This document shows positions 21,948 through 33,723 of a stretch of 64,000 nt of DNA, one piece after another; positions within the stretch are counted from its first letter, which is position 1, and each line of letters opens with the position of its first letter. A program made the translations under genes and the position numbers. Origin of the DNA: Lolium rigidum (Eukaryota > Streptophyta > Magnoliopsida > Poales > Poaceae); assembly GCF_022539505.1 (NCBI RefSeq), contig NC_061508.1, forward strand, positions 96,761,276 through 96,825,275. The letters run 5' to 3'. Under the pieces are notes generated by a model. The model did not search any database and had not been told where the DNA came from. It was given only the letters and a program-made list of their open reading frames with translations.

Positions 21948-24566
21948 TTAATTTATGAGGACTAATCTTCCCCCAAGTGATAGGAGCATTCCTTTCCAAC
22001 TAGTCAGGCATTTCTGAAGTCGTTCTTCGACGATTTTCCATTCAGCCAGAGTTAGTCTCCGATGATGAATCGGAATAATAATAGCTAATTGGAAAACAAC
22101 CAAGCCCACAGCCGAATAGCTCGGCATAAATGTTGGCATCATCTATGGCTTTGCCAAAACAAAACAACTCGCTTTTATGGAAGTTGATCTTAAGACCTAA
22201 CAATTGCTCGAATGCTGAAAGAATTAACTTTAGATTACGTGCCTTTGGCAAATCATGATCCATTAATAGAATTGTATCGTCGGCATACTGAAGAATTGAT
22301 AATCCCTCATCAACTAAATGGGGAACCACTCCTTCAATTTGACCATCGAACTTAGCGCGTTCCATTATAATTGCAAGCATATCCGCCACAATGTTAAAGA
22401 GCATTGAGGACAATGGATCGCCTTGCCTCAACCATTTTTTCGTCTGGAAGTATTTGCCAATGTCATCATTGACCTTTATGGCAACACTACCACCAAAAAT
22501 AGCATTATTAATTAAAGCGCGCCACTCATCAGAAAATCCTTTCATCCGAATTGTTTGTTGAAGAAAGGACCATTTAAATTTATCATAGACTTTTTTCAAA
22601 GTCGATTTTGAGTATGACCCCATTCAACTTTTTGCGGTGCATCTCATGAACTGTTTCATGCAAAGTGACAACTCCATCTAGGATGTATCTACCTTGCATG
22701 AAAGCCGTCTGAGAAGGACGCACCACATGATCTGCCACTGAATTCAGTTGAATAGTAGCTACTTTTGTGAAAATTTTGAAACAAATATTTAAAATACCTA
22801 TGGGTATGTATTCTTGGATCAGTTCCGCGTCAGAAACTTTCGGTAAAAGAATGATTTCACCAAAATTGATACGGAATAGATCTAGCCATCCCGCATGGAG
22901 CTCAGCAAACAATTCCAATAAATCAGTCTTCACAATATCCCAGAAAGATTGATAGAATTCGGCTGGAAAACCATTCGGTCCTGGTGCCTTATTATGCTCC
23001 ATCAGAAAGACCGCCTTCCTAATCTCCTCCTCGGAATAAGGGGCGATTAGAATGACATTTTCTTCTGGAGTCACCTGTGGAATATCATCCGTCCTGGATT
23101 CATCCAGGGATAGATCCGATTCCTCAGGTTCGCCAAACAAACTTTTATAGTAAGATGTAATATAGGGTTTAAGCTACTCCTAACCTTCGATCAGGCCCTC
23201 TTCCTGGACAAGAGAGTGAATACATTTCTTTCTGTGTCTACCATTGGTAACACTATGAAAGCATCTCGTATTTACATCTCCTTCCAATAGGAACTGGACC
23301 TTAGATCTTTGATACCATTTGAGTTCCTCTTCACGAAGTAAACCGGCTAACTTTGCATTGTATTGACTTTTAAGTTCAGTTTCTTGCGCAGTTAGCAGGC
23401 GTACCTCAGCGATTGCCTCTAACTCATCAATGTGTGATGTTAGGCTATGTTTCCCTTGTTTGAGATGCCCAGTCATGTGCCTAGCCCACCCCCAAGGTAT
23501 GTACGCACCGAACGTAGTTTATTATTCCACCTTTGGATTGAGGTGTTCCCGGCAATCGGCTTATCCCAAATGAATTTAATCATGTCCGCGAAACCATCCC
23601 GATATAGCCATCCAAGTTCAAATTTGAACTGGCGTCTATGTTGCGGCAATGGTGTCCCATTAGTTAACAAGATAGGCGTGTAGTCTGACAAGACTTCGAT
23701 ACGAGGAAGAACTCGTACTGAGACTAGAGGGATCTTATCTTCCCAATCAGAGTTCATAAGTACTCAATCCATCTTCTCGTATGTCGGCTCAGGAATACTA
23801 TTCGCCCATGTGAATTGTCTCCCAACCATTGTCACCTCTCTCAGATCCAAGCTATCAATGGCAGCATTGAATAAGAAAGGCCAATGGGTGTCAAACCTGC
23901 CCTTGCACTCTTCCTGGGAGTATCTAAGCAAGTTAAAATCCCCTCCTATGATTATAGGATGCGGATTGTCCTTAGCTAGATTTACCAACTCACAATGAAA
24001 AGTGGGTTTATGCACATCCTGCGCGGCTCCATAGACAGAAACCAAACTCCATATGAAGTTATCAGACCTATTCCGAATGTGAAGTTTAATATGAAAATCA
24101 CCACCGGAATTATCTAGAATCTCCATAGTCGAAGTTCGGACTCCAACTAATAAGCCACCAGAGCGTCCCCGAGGTGGGCATGATATCCAAGCAAAGTCCT
24201 TCCCGCCTGAAAGGCGATTTAAAAAACTTACTGAATAATTCCGCTTGCCCGTCTCGGATATAGCAACAAAATCTAAGCAATGTTTCCTAATAATTTCAGC
24301 AATATGTAAGTATTTAGCCAAGTCTTTAAGACATCTGCTATTCACAAACATGCCATTCATTTGGAAACAATGGGAGATTTAGTCACTTTGACCTTTTTAT
24401 TAGGCCATGCATTTCTTTTAATAGAGGATAGTCTAGATTTCCGTTCGGCAGCTTGAAGTTCAATGCATGAACCCAACGCTCCGTCATCCAGACCAACCCC
24501 AGACACCTCTCCAACTAGATGTGTGAGTAGCTGGCCGTCTGAGATGGCGTATGCTTCCTCATCCAC
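21948..24566 (-). pseudogene. LINE ORF2, endonuclease and RT, 5' half (inverted)
   Basis: Read on the minus strand from about 24,360: an APE-type endonuclease (AISETGKRNY, GGLLVGVR, LVSVYGAAQD, PIIIGGDFNLLRY with the catalytic GDFN, GRQFTWANSIPEPTYEKMD). It continues in shifted frames through a linker (23,180-23,757). The reverse transcriptase follows: NKAPGPNGFPAEFYQSFWDI at about 23,000, KIDFEKS at about 22,590, then QGDPLSSMLFNIVADML and the catalytic SILQYADDTILL at about 22,290. It ends at 21,948-21,950 within GGRLVLIN, exactly where the family would continue into the C-terminal region, which is found on the plus strand from about 27,100. Several frameshifts and stops make it non-functional. 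The upstream frame at 24,357-24,566 is probably the ORF2 start or linker. Confidence 0.85.
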
Positions 24567-25615
24567 ATCATTAGTTAGAGAGGTATCTGACTTGCTCGAA
24601 ATCGTAGGAGTTACAGTGTTATACCATCTTGAATACTACAAGATTCAAGACTGAAATGATCGATGTCTGATTGCGCACATGAAAAACATTAGATTCTTTC
24701 CATAGGTTACACTGGATGGAAATTTACCTAAGTAACATAGTGTGAATAAATTCTAAGAAAAATTTACACTATACTTTGTAATCTTAAGAATCAAACACTA
24801 ATGTAAGAGAGTTTCCTAAGGACTAGAATCCTTCAGAAAAAATCAAGAGCCTCTTTGATTCGCAACATTTCCAGAATGCAAGAATTGCAAAATGCACAAC
24901 ATTAGAACGTGTCACTGCAAGATTGGAAGTTGATTGAGCACATGGTTCTTTCCAAAAGGTTGGAGTTGCTAGAAATTTCTTATAAGCCAATACAAATTAA
25001 TCCTAAGAAACAAATCACATGGCTATCAAATCCTACGAATCAAACAACCATTGTAATTCAAAATTATTTTGTAAATGGTTTGAATCAAACAATCTTTAAA
25101 TATAATGATGAGCTGTAGATTACATTTGTCACTTGTCTTTCCATTTTTGCACACACTTCCATAAAAGTTTGTGGTTACAGTTTCGATGGCAGCGTCGCTC
25201 GATCTATTAGAGAAAATGGGGACCAAAATTATGACTAGAATGGGCTCACTACCTAGCTAGACTAGAACAACACCATCAAATAACCCAAATCACAGACAAA
25301 AAAGTGTTTGGACCACACACAAAATCTTCATCGTTGATCATACCTATGATCAGACAAGTTTAACTTCACAAAAAGTAATATTTATGAAATTACCACGTCA
25401 AAGCTAACGAAAAATCCCCAGCTGTGCCAGTCGTGTGGCACCATCACCACATACATTGTTCAACTCAGACATCACAACTCCATCTTCGCGACAGCAAGGT
25501 TTGCTGAAAGCCACTAGAAAATATTCAAAACCAGAATTTCGGTGGAGACCGATGAAAACCAAGGCAAAAAACATGTGTACAAAAATCTATAGAAAGTACG
25601 ATACGCTAGTCGTGA
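24567..25615. other. AT-rich, MITE-like remnants
   Basis: No gene seen. Contains AGAGCCTCTTTGATTCGCAA (24,847) and, further on, CCTACGAATCAAACAACC (25,031). These look like the two ends of a Tourist/Harbinger-type MITE family whose ends read as an inverted CTCTTTGATTC. The boundaries are unclear. Confidence 0.35.
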
Positions 25616-25619
25616 ACTC

Positions 25620-26390
25620 TTTTTTCGACAAAGAGAATATATTAATATCACAGAGATACCAATTACACATAATCTCTGCAACAACGTAATACCCTAGTGG
25701 CAGTATAATGCACACACCCCAAAAAAGGAAGGAGCTAAAAAAAAGTATTGCTGAAGTGTTCCACTCCTTGTAGCAGCATCATAAATATCACCAAGAAAAC
25801 ATCTGAAATTTAAGTTCTCCAAAAGCAACGCCTACAAGAAAGAAACAGTGCCTAAGCGCCGCCATCACCTGGTCATACATAATAGGTTTTCACTTTGAAG
25901 AAAGTCCCCGCTCTTAAAGCAATGCCTTTAACAAGACCATTGCTAGACACAACAAATTCATGCTAGATCTTGGATATTCATCCTGACAGGTAGACTTTTT
26001 AAACTTCATCCGTGTGTCGTCACCACTTTCAGCACTTGCAAAACGCTGCCACAAATTCCGAAACACCAAGCAAATTACTCATCGCCCCAAGGACTTATAT
26101 CACCATTACTAGTTCTCTAATCTCGTCTTCCACGACATTCTCGAACTCTGACACCACCATGGGATGAAAATAACATGTCCCATACTGGAAACAGATAGCA
26201 GAGCTTCGCGTCACTCCCTTCTGAACCAAACGGTTGGAAAAAATATAGGTGCGCATGACCGAATATCATCCGATCCATCAATCTCCAGGCATAAGATACA
26301 CAAGGGAGTTGTCGGCAGCCTTCTAGAACTCGACACTCCGGCCAGATCAAGGAGGGCATACATCAAGTAAATTTTCATCTTGACGCGAGA
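25620..26390 (-). mobile_element. Retroposon with LINE-type 3' tail
   Basis: On the minus strand the 3' end reads GTAATTGGTATCTCTGTGAT then ATTAATATATTCTCTTTGTCGAAAAAA, ending at about 25,620. The tail is the same type as at 31,750-31,807 (TTGATATTAATATATTCCC then TTTATCGA and poly-A). Upstream it has GTTGTTGCAGAGATTATGTG, again as in that element. No reverse transcriptase lies upstream, so it is either a 5'-truncated LINE or a LINE-dependent non-autonomous copy. I do not see a clear target duplication. Confidence 0.6.
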
Positions 26391-27084
26391 GAAACTCTAG
26401 AACCTCCGCCTTTATTAGACATGGAGCTCTATGTACATGTACAAGTTTCAATCCAAACTCAATATTATTTAGGAGGTACGAAAAACACCAAATTGAGCGC
26501 TACTATTTATCCCTAATTATTTTCCTTTTTACATACTTATGAGATTAGTAATGGTGCACGTGCAATGCACGTGTTGACTAATGCACATAATTTAGTTAAA
26601 TTTTTATTATTTAAGTTTCATAATGCTTACAAATAATTTGATGTCCGTTACTTCCCTCCAAAAAAAACTTAATGTATGTCACTAAACAGTAAACAACATA
26701 TATGTAAACACCAAATATCTCCTATCAAAATTTGTTGCTTCACACGAGGAACTACAGAAAAAAGTAGAAATAGAATCATAGTTAAAGTATTAGCTTGTAA
26801 ATTATTTTTCAGGAAAAGGAAATAAATGGATAAGATGTTGTTTACGCGTCTTCGAGAAAAAGAAACCAAATCAATGTTTATGTGTCTTACTAAAACTGAG
26901 ACAATATGAACAATTAAGCATTCTATTCTGGATGATATGTTGTTTATGTGTCGTAACTAACTGTGGTACATAACAAAACGATGGCAATGATCCTGAGGAT
27001 AAATCTTACATATTCTGTTTACAAAATCCACAGAGAACGAATAAAGTTAGGAAAAGGCATAAAAATCTACAGACGTTAAACTCT
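26391..27084. other. No gene seen
   Basis: AT-rich sequence. Contains phrases repeated with drift (TGTTTATGTGTCTTACTAA near 26,876 and GTTTATGTGTCGTAACTAA near 26,942). Confidence 0.45.
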
Positions 27085-28408
27085 GTGCTTCTAAAAAAAA
27101 TCTTATTTAAGCTTATTATAGAATGGAGATCTATGATAGATCTGGGGACTCATAACTCGTGCAAAATTGTATGCCATCCAAAAGATCAAGTTGGACTTGG
27201 TGTTCACGATCTAGAAGTTAAAAACATGGCCTTTCTAGGAAAATGGCTGGCCAGGTTATTAACGGAGGACGGTGTATGTCAACAAATGCTGCGGAAAAAG
27301 TATGTAGGTTCAAAGGCGATATCCCAGATTATTTGGAAACCGTGGAATTCACACTTCTGGGCTGACATCATGGCAACAAAGAAATACTTTTTTCGTTTGG
27401 CTCCTTCTCCATTAGGAATGGGGCGGAGGTACATTTTTGGGAGGATCTATGGTTGGGAACAACCACTCTCCGCAAACAGTATCCAGCCTTGTACAACATA
27501 GTTCATTATAAAGGGGACTCCTTGCATAAGGTGATTGAATCTTCTTCACCCTCGGCAACGTTCAGACGTGATCTTGTTGGTCCCCGCCTTGACTCTTGGA
27601 ACGAACTGCTTCAACGGTTAGATTCAATACAGTTATCTACGGGGACCGATAAATTCCGTTGGAGTCTTACCAATAATGGTGTATTCTTGGTAGCCTCAAT
27701 GTATAAAGCCCTTTGCATTCCTACCCAACCGATTTTAAATAATAAATCCATCTGAAAGATGAAGATACCATTAAAAACTAAGGCCTTTGCATGGTATCTT
27801 CGTCGAGGTGTGATTCTTACTAAAGATAACCTTATGTTGCAAGAAATATATGTTCTGTCACGAAGATGAGACAATAAAACACATTTCTTCAACTGTTGGG
27901 TTGCTAGATCTATATGATCAATCATTCTGATAGGTTCTACCTTGTACCCACCCCGTAGTATAACTAATATATTTGGCAATTGGTTAAATGTGGTGGATTC
28001 AAGGTATAAAACGATTATCCGAGTAGGAGCGATTGTAGTTGTATGGTCGCTTTGGCTGTATAGAAACAACAAGGTTTTTAATGACAAAAATTCTTCTATT
28101 ATGCAGATTATCTACAGATGTACAACTATGTTTTGTTCATGGTCACCGCTTCGAGGACCGAGACCTATTTATGGAGGTGTCTACACGATTGGAGAATACG
28201 GCCAATGACTTTATTACCCAGGTGGCTGCATAGCCGTAGGATAGAAGCCAATGAAGCTGTCAACTAGTTGGCTTTTTTCCTTTTTTCCTCCTTTATGTAC
28301 TTGTTTTTGCTTGAATACTTGATTCATATATGGCTGTGTGCATCTTAACTATGCAAAGGTTGGGTGTAATGCTTGATACTTCGAGTAATAAAGCCTCCTT
28401 TATCGAAA
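27085..28408 (+). pseudogene. LINE ORF2 C-terminal region and 3' tail
   Basis: Plus-strand LINE sequence: CHPKDQVGLGVHDLEVKN, then ALLGKW-type FLGKWLARLLTEDGVCQ, YVGSKAISQIIWKPWNSHFW and FFRLAPSPLGMG, which is the conserved region after the reverse transcriptase in plant L1-like elements. It continues in another frame (PALYNIVHYKGDSLHKVIES, FRWSLTNNGVFLVASMYKAL) and then as a degraded zinc-binding region. The 3' end has GGCTGTGTGCATCTT, GGTTGGGTGTAATGC and TTTATCGAAAAAA at about 28,400. It starts some 40 residues after the point where the minus-strand half at 21,948 breaks off. Non-functional. Confidence 0.85.
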
Positions 28409-29934
28409 AAATCAGAAATCTTGCTAATCAAAGTTGCCATAATGCACTAGATTATTTTCTTTGACGGTTCAGCTAAAAGGGACTTAGGTTGTTGTACTCG
28501 GTAAACTAGAGGCCACTTCTTGTTATGTTTCATGAATGTGGGTTATTTTTTCAGTGGTAAATGACACAGCAATCGATGAAGAGAGATTTCTGATGAATTC
28601 ATCGACTATAAATTTCAGGAACTTCCAAGTGTTTGTGACTGCATACGCATCTAGCGTACTTGATTTTTCTAAGAAGGAAAATGTCACGACTAACTAGTTC
28701 ATCACAGTGCCTCGGGTGATATCTCTACTTGACGAATGACGAGTTGAAAGGTTTGCATTCGTTCTCTGACCGATCTGTCCCTGTCATCGGCTAAAGAGCA
28801 GTTGCCCAGAAACAGAGCCCAACACTCTGCATTGCCGGGCACATCCGGCCATCCGGGGCACGAGATTTACGCTCATACACCGGCTGCCGCCTCCCAAGCG
28901 GGCGAGCAACGCCATTAGACCGTGGAGAAGAAATAGCCAGGCACGGCATTCATCGCTCCCACGCGTGTCTGCTTCCGCCGCGCGATCGGCGACGACGACG
29001 ATGATAAGAAAAAGAAGAGTTCGGCGCCACCCACAGCGACGTCTAACCTTCGGGATGTCGAGCGCCGGCGACAGCGACCATGCGCGCGGCGCCATTCTCC
29101 GGCCTCGATCGGCGAGGGCAACTCCACGTACTCCTTTCGAGTTGCGTGTGAAATGCAGTGACCCACTCACCTGTATAGTGTATACTGCTGGCTGTCAGTA
29201 CGTATGTACAGGGGGTTGGTGGTATTGGGGCAATTGCTGTGTGTAAAGTGAGGTGACGGGGTCCTTCCTTAATTTCTTCCCCTTTGCTGTCAGGCTACGA
29301 TCGAGCTATCAATTCTGTATTTCGTAGCGTATGTTTCCTTGGGTGGACAGGACGGGACGGAGCCGAGCGTACAGTTAGTTAGACGGCCTCTTCCCGTGGG
29401 CACGAAACGGAGCCGAGAGCGACGCCATGCCTAACCTTGTCAGCCTGTGTGTTACGGTACATCTCTGTAGAACAGAAGCTGCCAAGCTGCGCATATATGG
29501 CACTGAAAGTATGAAACTGAGTTTGTCGAGTTACGTTTTTGGAGGATTTTGGAGCTATGTTCGTGGTAGAAATGACGTTCCGATTAAGCATGGAAGCGCT
29601 GAAGGACGGGGAAGAAGGGTGAGATGCAGCGAGGAGACGACAGGGGATGGACGGATCGTAGAGGAAACCTAAAGCGACGTGTAACCTACCAAACTTTGGG
29701 GCAGTGCGGCGTGCGCTTCGCTCTAACCGCCGGGCTTGGGGACGAAAGGAAGGTGACAGCGAGAATACGTATAGGCAGCAACAGCCAACAGGGCAAGCAA
29801 AAGCAACTGTTGTGTTCAGAGACAGAGAACCCTTCTCCTCTACGCACAAGAAATTTACAATGCCACTAAGCTCAAAAAATGGGTTCTCAAACAGAGAAAA
29901 TATAGGCGAAAACGATCGAGCAGATTTGTTCTTT
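28409..29934. other. No gene seen
   Basis: Intergenic sequence downstream of the bHLH gene. The GC-richer part at 28,780-29,170 has overlapping frames on both strands, but none with a domain I know. Confidence 0.45.
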
Positions 29935-30183
29935 AATTAGCAGCAGTATTTAGGATTTTAGGGGAGGTGCTTGTATCATCCGCACCGTGTCTTATACATA
30001 AACTGTAACTGATCGTTACGTTATATTAATCATCAATATACTGACATAATCAACGCCAGAGATACAAGAGGGGTCACATCGCCCTATAGGCGGAATATGA
30101 CAGGACAAATTCGTCTCTTGGAGGGCCTAATTACAAACAAAGACTGTTAGCTTCAGAGTTTCAGAGCAGCTATAGCTTCACTT
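29935..30183 (+). repeat. Diverged third copy of arm-A/B sequence
   Basis: 29,935-29,970 (TTAGCAGCAGTATTTAGGAT, GGGAGGTGCTTGT) matches 34,549-34,590 in arm A and the reverse complement of 63,480-63,520 in arm B. 30,138-30,175 (CAAAGACTGTTAGC, TTCAGAGTTTCAGAGC, TATAGCTTCA) matches 37,399-37,440 and 60,585-60,625. Here the two blocks are only about 170 bp apart; in both arms they are about 2.8 kb apart because the composite element sits between them. This copy therefore shows the unoccupied site. It lies within or just beyond the 3' untranslated region of the bHLH gene. Confidence 0.65.
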
Positions 30184-30277
30184 CCGCCACTTGCGCCATG
30201 TACTGCTGTCGTGGTTCCATCTTCTTCCTATGTACAGATTGTCAATACTGTATTCGTTCGGCGACGATCTTCGTCGG

Positions 30278-33200
30278 CTAGAACTCCATTTTCATCTGGC
30301 CTGCTTGCAAATCACCTGCATCGTTTACATGATTCACACGCGTTAGCACAAGCATCATACAGGACCTAACCTCTCCCCCGAGGCGGCGGCGCCGCCCGCC
30401 GTCCCCGGGGAGTCCCCCTCCACTCCGCCCCCTCCCCTCCCCTACAGGCCCCCCCTCCTCCGCCGCCGTCGCCGAGGACGCCGCGGGGCAAAGCCCCTGT
30501 GGTGAGGCGGCGGTGGCGGCTCGGTCCTCCGTCGGCGGAGCGCGGCGCGGGCTGCGGGAGCGTGTGGGGGCGGCGGCCTACACCCTCCTCCTCCGTCGGC
30601 CCGAACGCAGCGGGATGGCGGTGGCCGGCGGATCTCCGGCGGCCGGCGGCGGATGTTGGCTGCGGTGTGGTTGGATCCGGGCCGGAGGTTCGGATCGCGA
30701 TCCATCGCGGCTACATCTCGTCAATGGCACGAGGAGGCTTCGCTGGGTCTTCTTCGCGGCTTGAGGACGTCCGGGTCTTCGGCCCGGGCATGGTGGTGGT
30801 GGCTGACTTCATCCACCGAAGGCGGTCGGCCGAGGCTGGCTGTGTTGGATTTTTCATCCCACTTTCAGCGCCGGCAGCGAGACGGGGAGGCATAGTAGCC
30901 GGTGAAAACCGTGCCGACTCCGGTCATGGCGGGCGATGGCGGCGTTTGCGCCGTTATCTTGTTGAAGGCATCGTCAAGCAACTATCGCTAACCTACTCGT
31001 TCCGGCGGCGAGATGGAAGAGCTTGGAAGCCGGCGATGGTGTCGCCGGTGGAGGGTTGGAGTGGCCAGCCCAGGATGGTCGCCGACGTGGGGGTCCGACC
31101 TGAATAAAGGCGGCGGTCCTAGGGCCTCTCTTGCGTGAAGAGGAGGACCTACCGGAGGCCTGGACTCGTGATCCGGCCGGAGTGTTGAGTTCGAAAGGCT
31201 CCGCCGATGAATGTAACGGTGCTTTTGCCCGGAGTTTGTTGGATCGGAGGTATTCGGTCGTGCGCACCCATGTTTTTATTCCGACCGATTGGTTCTGGAG
31301 GGAGCGGCGCGAAGCTCTTTTTCTTTGATTGACATCAAGTGACTAAGGATCCATGATGAAAGTCGGAAGAAGAGAATTTCATGAAGGCCGGAGGGGAGGA
31401 CTAGCTAAGGGAGGTTCAAGTCTTTGCGATGTTGAGGGACTTGCTTGCGTTCCGGGCTTCACAGCAGCGGTATGAAAGTGGGGGCGACAACACAGGTGAA
31501 GTGCAGAGTCCTACCTTTCAGGGTGAAAACCCAAGGTCTGGCCTTAATTGGTTGTGTCTGGCAATGTCCTTGGTGGAGGCATTTGTTTGAGAGCGGGGAC
31601 TATTCTGTAATTCAGGTGTTGTCTTGGCGGTGGATGTATTGCTGTTGTTAGGCCCGAGATACTGTAGCGGGACTTTTCTTTCTTAGTTTTCTTTTCTTGT
31701 TTTTGGCTGTGTGCATCCGTACCCATTAGGGTGGTGCGTTGTTGCAGAGGCTGGGTGTAATTGGTATCTTCTTGATATTAATATATTCCCTTTATCGAAA
31801 AAAAAAAAGCATCATACAGGAAAACAAAAATGAGTAGAGAAGTATCGTTTTTCCACTGACCGTGGAAGCTCTCTGCTGAAGCCCCGTTGTCATGGCTCTG
31901 CCCGTTGTCGACATGGAAAACGCTCTGGAGATCGTCCTCCCAGTAGTTCCTAACTTGCTGAAGGTAAGAAGCACGCCGACTATGTTAGCACAAGGCACAT
32001 CCTAACGATTCTTAATCATGTGATGTGAACAAGAAAATTTCTGAAGGCCAAGAATCACCTGCTGCAAGTTTGTGCTGGCCGTTCCATCCTGAAAACCGTA
32101 CTGTGCGTTTGTAGTCTGAGACAGGGCCAAATCTAGCTGGTTCAGGGTGCACTGGCCCTCCATGCTGCTGGGCACGAACGATTGGAAGACATCTCCTTGG
32201 TCGCTGAACGGGAAGGCGGAACTGGAGCTTTCGAGCGAGAAAACAGAGCTCGCTGAAGGGCCACAGGCTTGGAACATCTGAATTGGACGATTACGGGTAG
32301 CGTTAGTAACAGCGACATTGTCAGTAATAGTTGCACACAGCATGATAAACAGTGGACAGTTTAAGCTTACATCTTTGTGTAGGAGAGTGGGCAGGTTGCT
32401 GAAGTCGAGTGGATTCACAGTTGCTAGCTTCATCGACAGGAACTGAAGCCAAAAAAAACAGAGGAATTGATCAGAATACAGAGTGGCCGCGTTTCTACAT
32501 GGCATCGAACAATTTCAGCAGGCCAGCTCTTACCTCGACTTGCCGTTGAAGCGACTGGACATAGTTTATGATCTCATCAAGCATCAGTGCCTTGCCAATC
32601 ACCTAAAGTTACAAACAAACAAAATTGGCCATATACTTAGTAACCTTGTACATAAAGACTGTTTTTGGTAAGTGCGCAAAGATTACGAGCTACTCATTCT
32701 TTCCGGTTTCGCATTTTGAAATCACTAATTGGGAGCAGCACCTTGTTGCATCCTGGAACGAGGTCCTGCAGAAACTTCATCCTCTGGCTGATCCTCTCTC
32801 TTCTCACCTACGAACAGTTATGAACGTACAAGGAAGTTAAGGCCGAGTTCTGACAAACCGAAGCAAGAAAACAGTGAAGCGGGCATGAACAGAATTGTAC
32901 CCTCTCTGCGAGGCTGTGGCTATCGGTGGCCTGGCCTCTCCTGGCCCGGACATGGACGTAGTCCTTGGGGGGCTCCACCGGCTTTCCATTCTTCCCCTTG
33001 CCCTTCTTCTGCTCGCCGTCCTCCACCGAGCTGTCGCTGCCGGTCTGCTCTGCCTTGGGCTTCACCGCGGTCGTCGCCTTCTTCTCGGCGTCGCCCGTCT
33101 TGCACCTCTTGGCATACGATTCACTCTGCTCCCCTGCCTGAAAGTCATAATTGACACAGCTGAATTGGTCAGTACCAATGGCACGCACCAGGAAAGAGCG

Positions 33201-33618
33201 AGAGACCAATTCGCGCGCGAAGAAAGCGAGGCTCACTCACCTGGCCAGAGGTGCTGACGGAAGGGTCCTTGGCTTTGCCTTTGGCCGCCGGCGCCTTCCT
33301 CTTCTTGGCATTGGCGTCCTTCATCGCGGAGGCCGGGTCGGACACGGAGGACGCCTCCCGCGAGGCACTGCCGAACTCCGCACCGGGCGCCGGCGGCGGC
33401 ATCCCGAGGAGCCCCACGGCGAAGCGCTGCCCGTTGAAGCTGGACAGACGCGCGGCGCGCTCGGCGAAGCCCGGGTCGCCGCAGAAGCTCTCCAGGCAGT
33501 CCCCGGCGCCGTCCAGCGCCGGCGCGCCGCCCAGCACGCCGAAGTCGAGCATCGGGGACGAGTTCAGCAGGCTGGAAATGTAGTCGCCGCTGCCACCGCC
33601 GGCCCTGCTGCCGTCCAT
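30278..33618 (-). CDS. bHLH transcription factor, 8 exons, 391 aa
   Basis: A complete spliced gene. Coding exons on the minus strand: 33,241-33,618; 32,901-33,137; 32,742-32,807; 32,534-32,602; 32,371-32,442; 32,059-32,277; 31,861-31,957; 30,278-30,315. All introns are GT-AG and the exon lengths sum to 1,176 bases with no frameshift. The start gives [13 protein letters not shown] and the end QAGQMKMEF. Residues about 190-255 form the bHLH: basic region [20 protein letters not shown] with His200, Glu204 and Arg208, the set that reads E-box/G-box DNA; helix 1 [14 protein letters not shown]; loop NKVIGKA; helix 2 [20 protein letters not shown]. Upstream is a Lys-rich nuclear-localisation-like region ([24 protein letters not shown]). 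Small exons splitting the domain at AER/VRRE and NK/VIG are typical of plant subgroup XII (CIB/BEE/ACE-like) factors, which regulate cell elongation and flowering. It should act in the nucleus as a dimer. An in-frame ATG at 33,804 is less likely because a TATA-like box lies between. The last intron carries a retroposon. Confidence 0.93.
30351..30364. repeat. Target-site duplication, left (retroposon)
   Basis: AGCATCATACAGGA, identical to 31,808-31,821. Length and poly-A position fit target-primed reverse transcription. Confidence 0.9.
30365..31807 (+). mobile_element. Non-autonomous LINE-tailed retroposon in bHLH intron 7
   Basis: A 1,443-bp insertion flanked by 14-bp direct repeats AGCATCATACAGGA (30,351-30,364 and 31,808-31,821) and ending in an A run. 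Its 3' tail (GGCTGTGTGCATCC, GAGGCTGGGTGTAATTG, TTTATCGA plus poly-A) is that of plant L1-type LINEs, similar to 28,320-28,408. The 5' two-thirds is GC-rich, resembles a LINE 5' leader and has no endonuclease or reverse transcriptase. It is therefore best read as an internally deleted LINE derivative mobilised in trans. It is on the strand opposite to the gene, inside intron 7 (30,316-31,860); without it that intron would be about 90-100 bp. Confidence 0.88.
31808..31821. repeat. Target-site duplication, right (retroposon)
   Basis: AGCATCATACAGGA after the A run. The first A could belong to either the tail or the duplication. Confidence 0.9.
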
Positions 33619-33723
33619 TGCAGCCGCAAGAAACAGAACCAAACCGAACCCACCGTCCAAGAACTCCTTTGCCCTGCTCGAGCTAAGACGCCTCCTTCCT
33701 TTACGTGGCGAATCGGGGGCGGC

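Noticed and set aside
30499..31107. A 202-codon plus-strand frame in bHLH intron 7.
   Set aside because: It is within the GC-rich 5' part of the inserted retroposon, rich in Arg, Gly and Val with no recognisable domain, and other frames of the region are also open.
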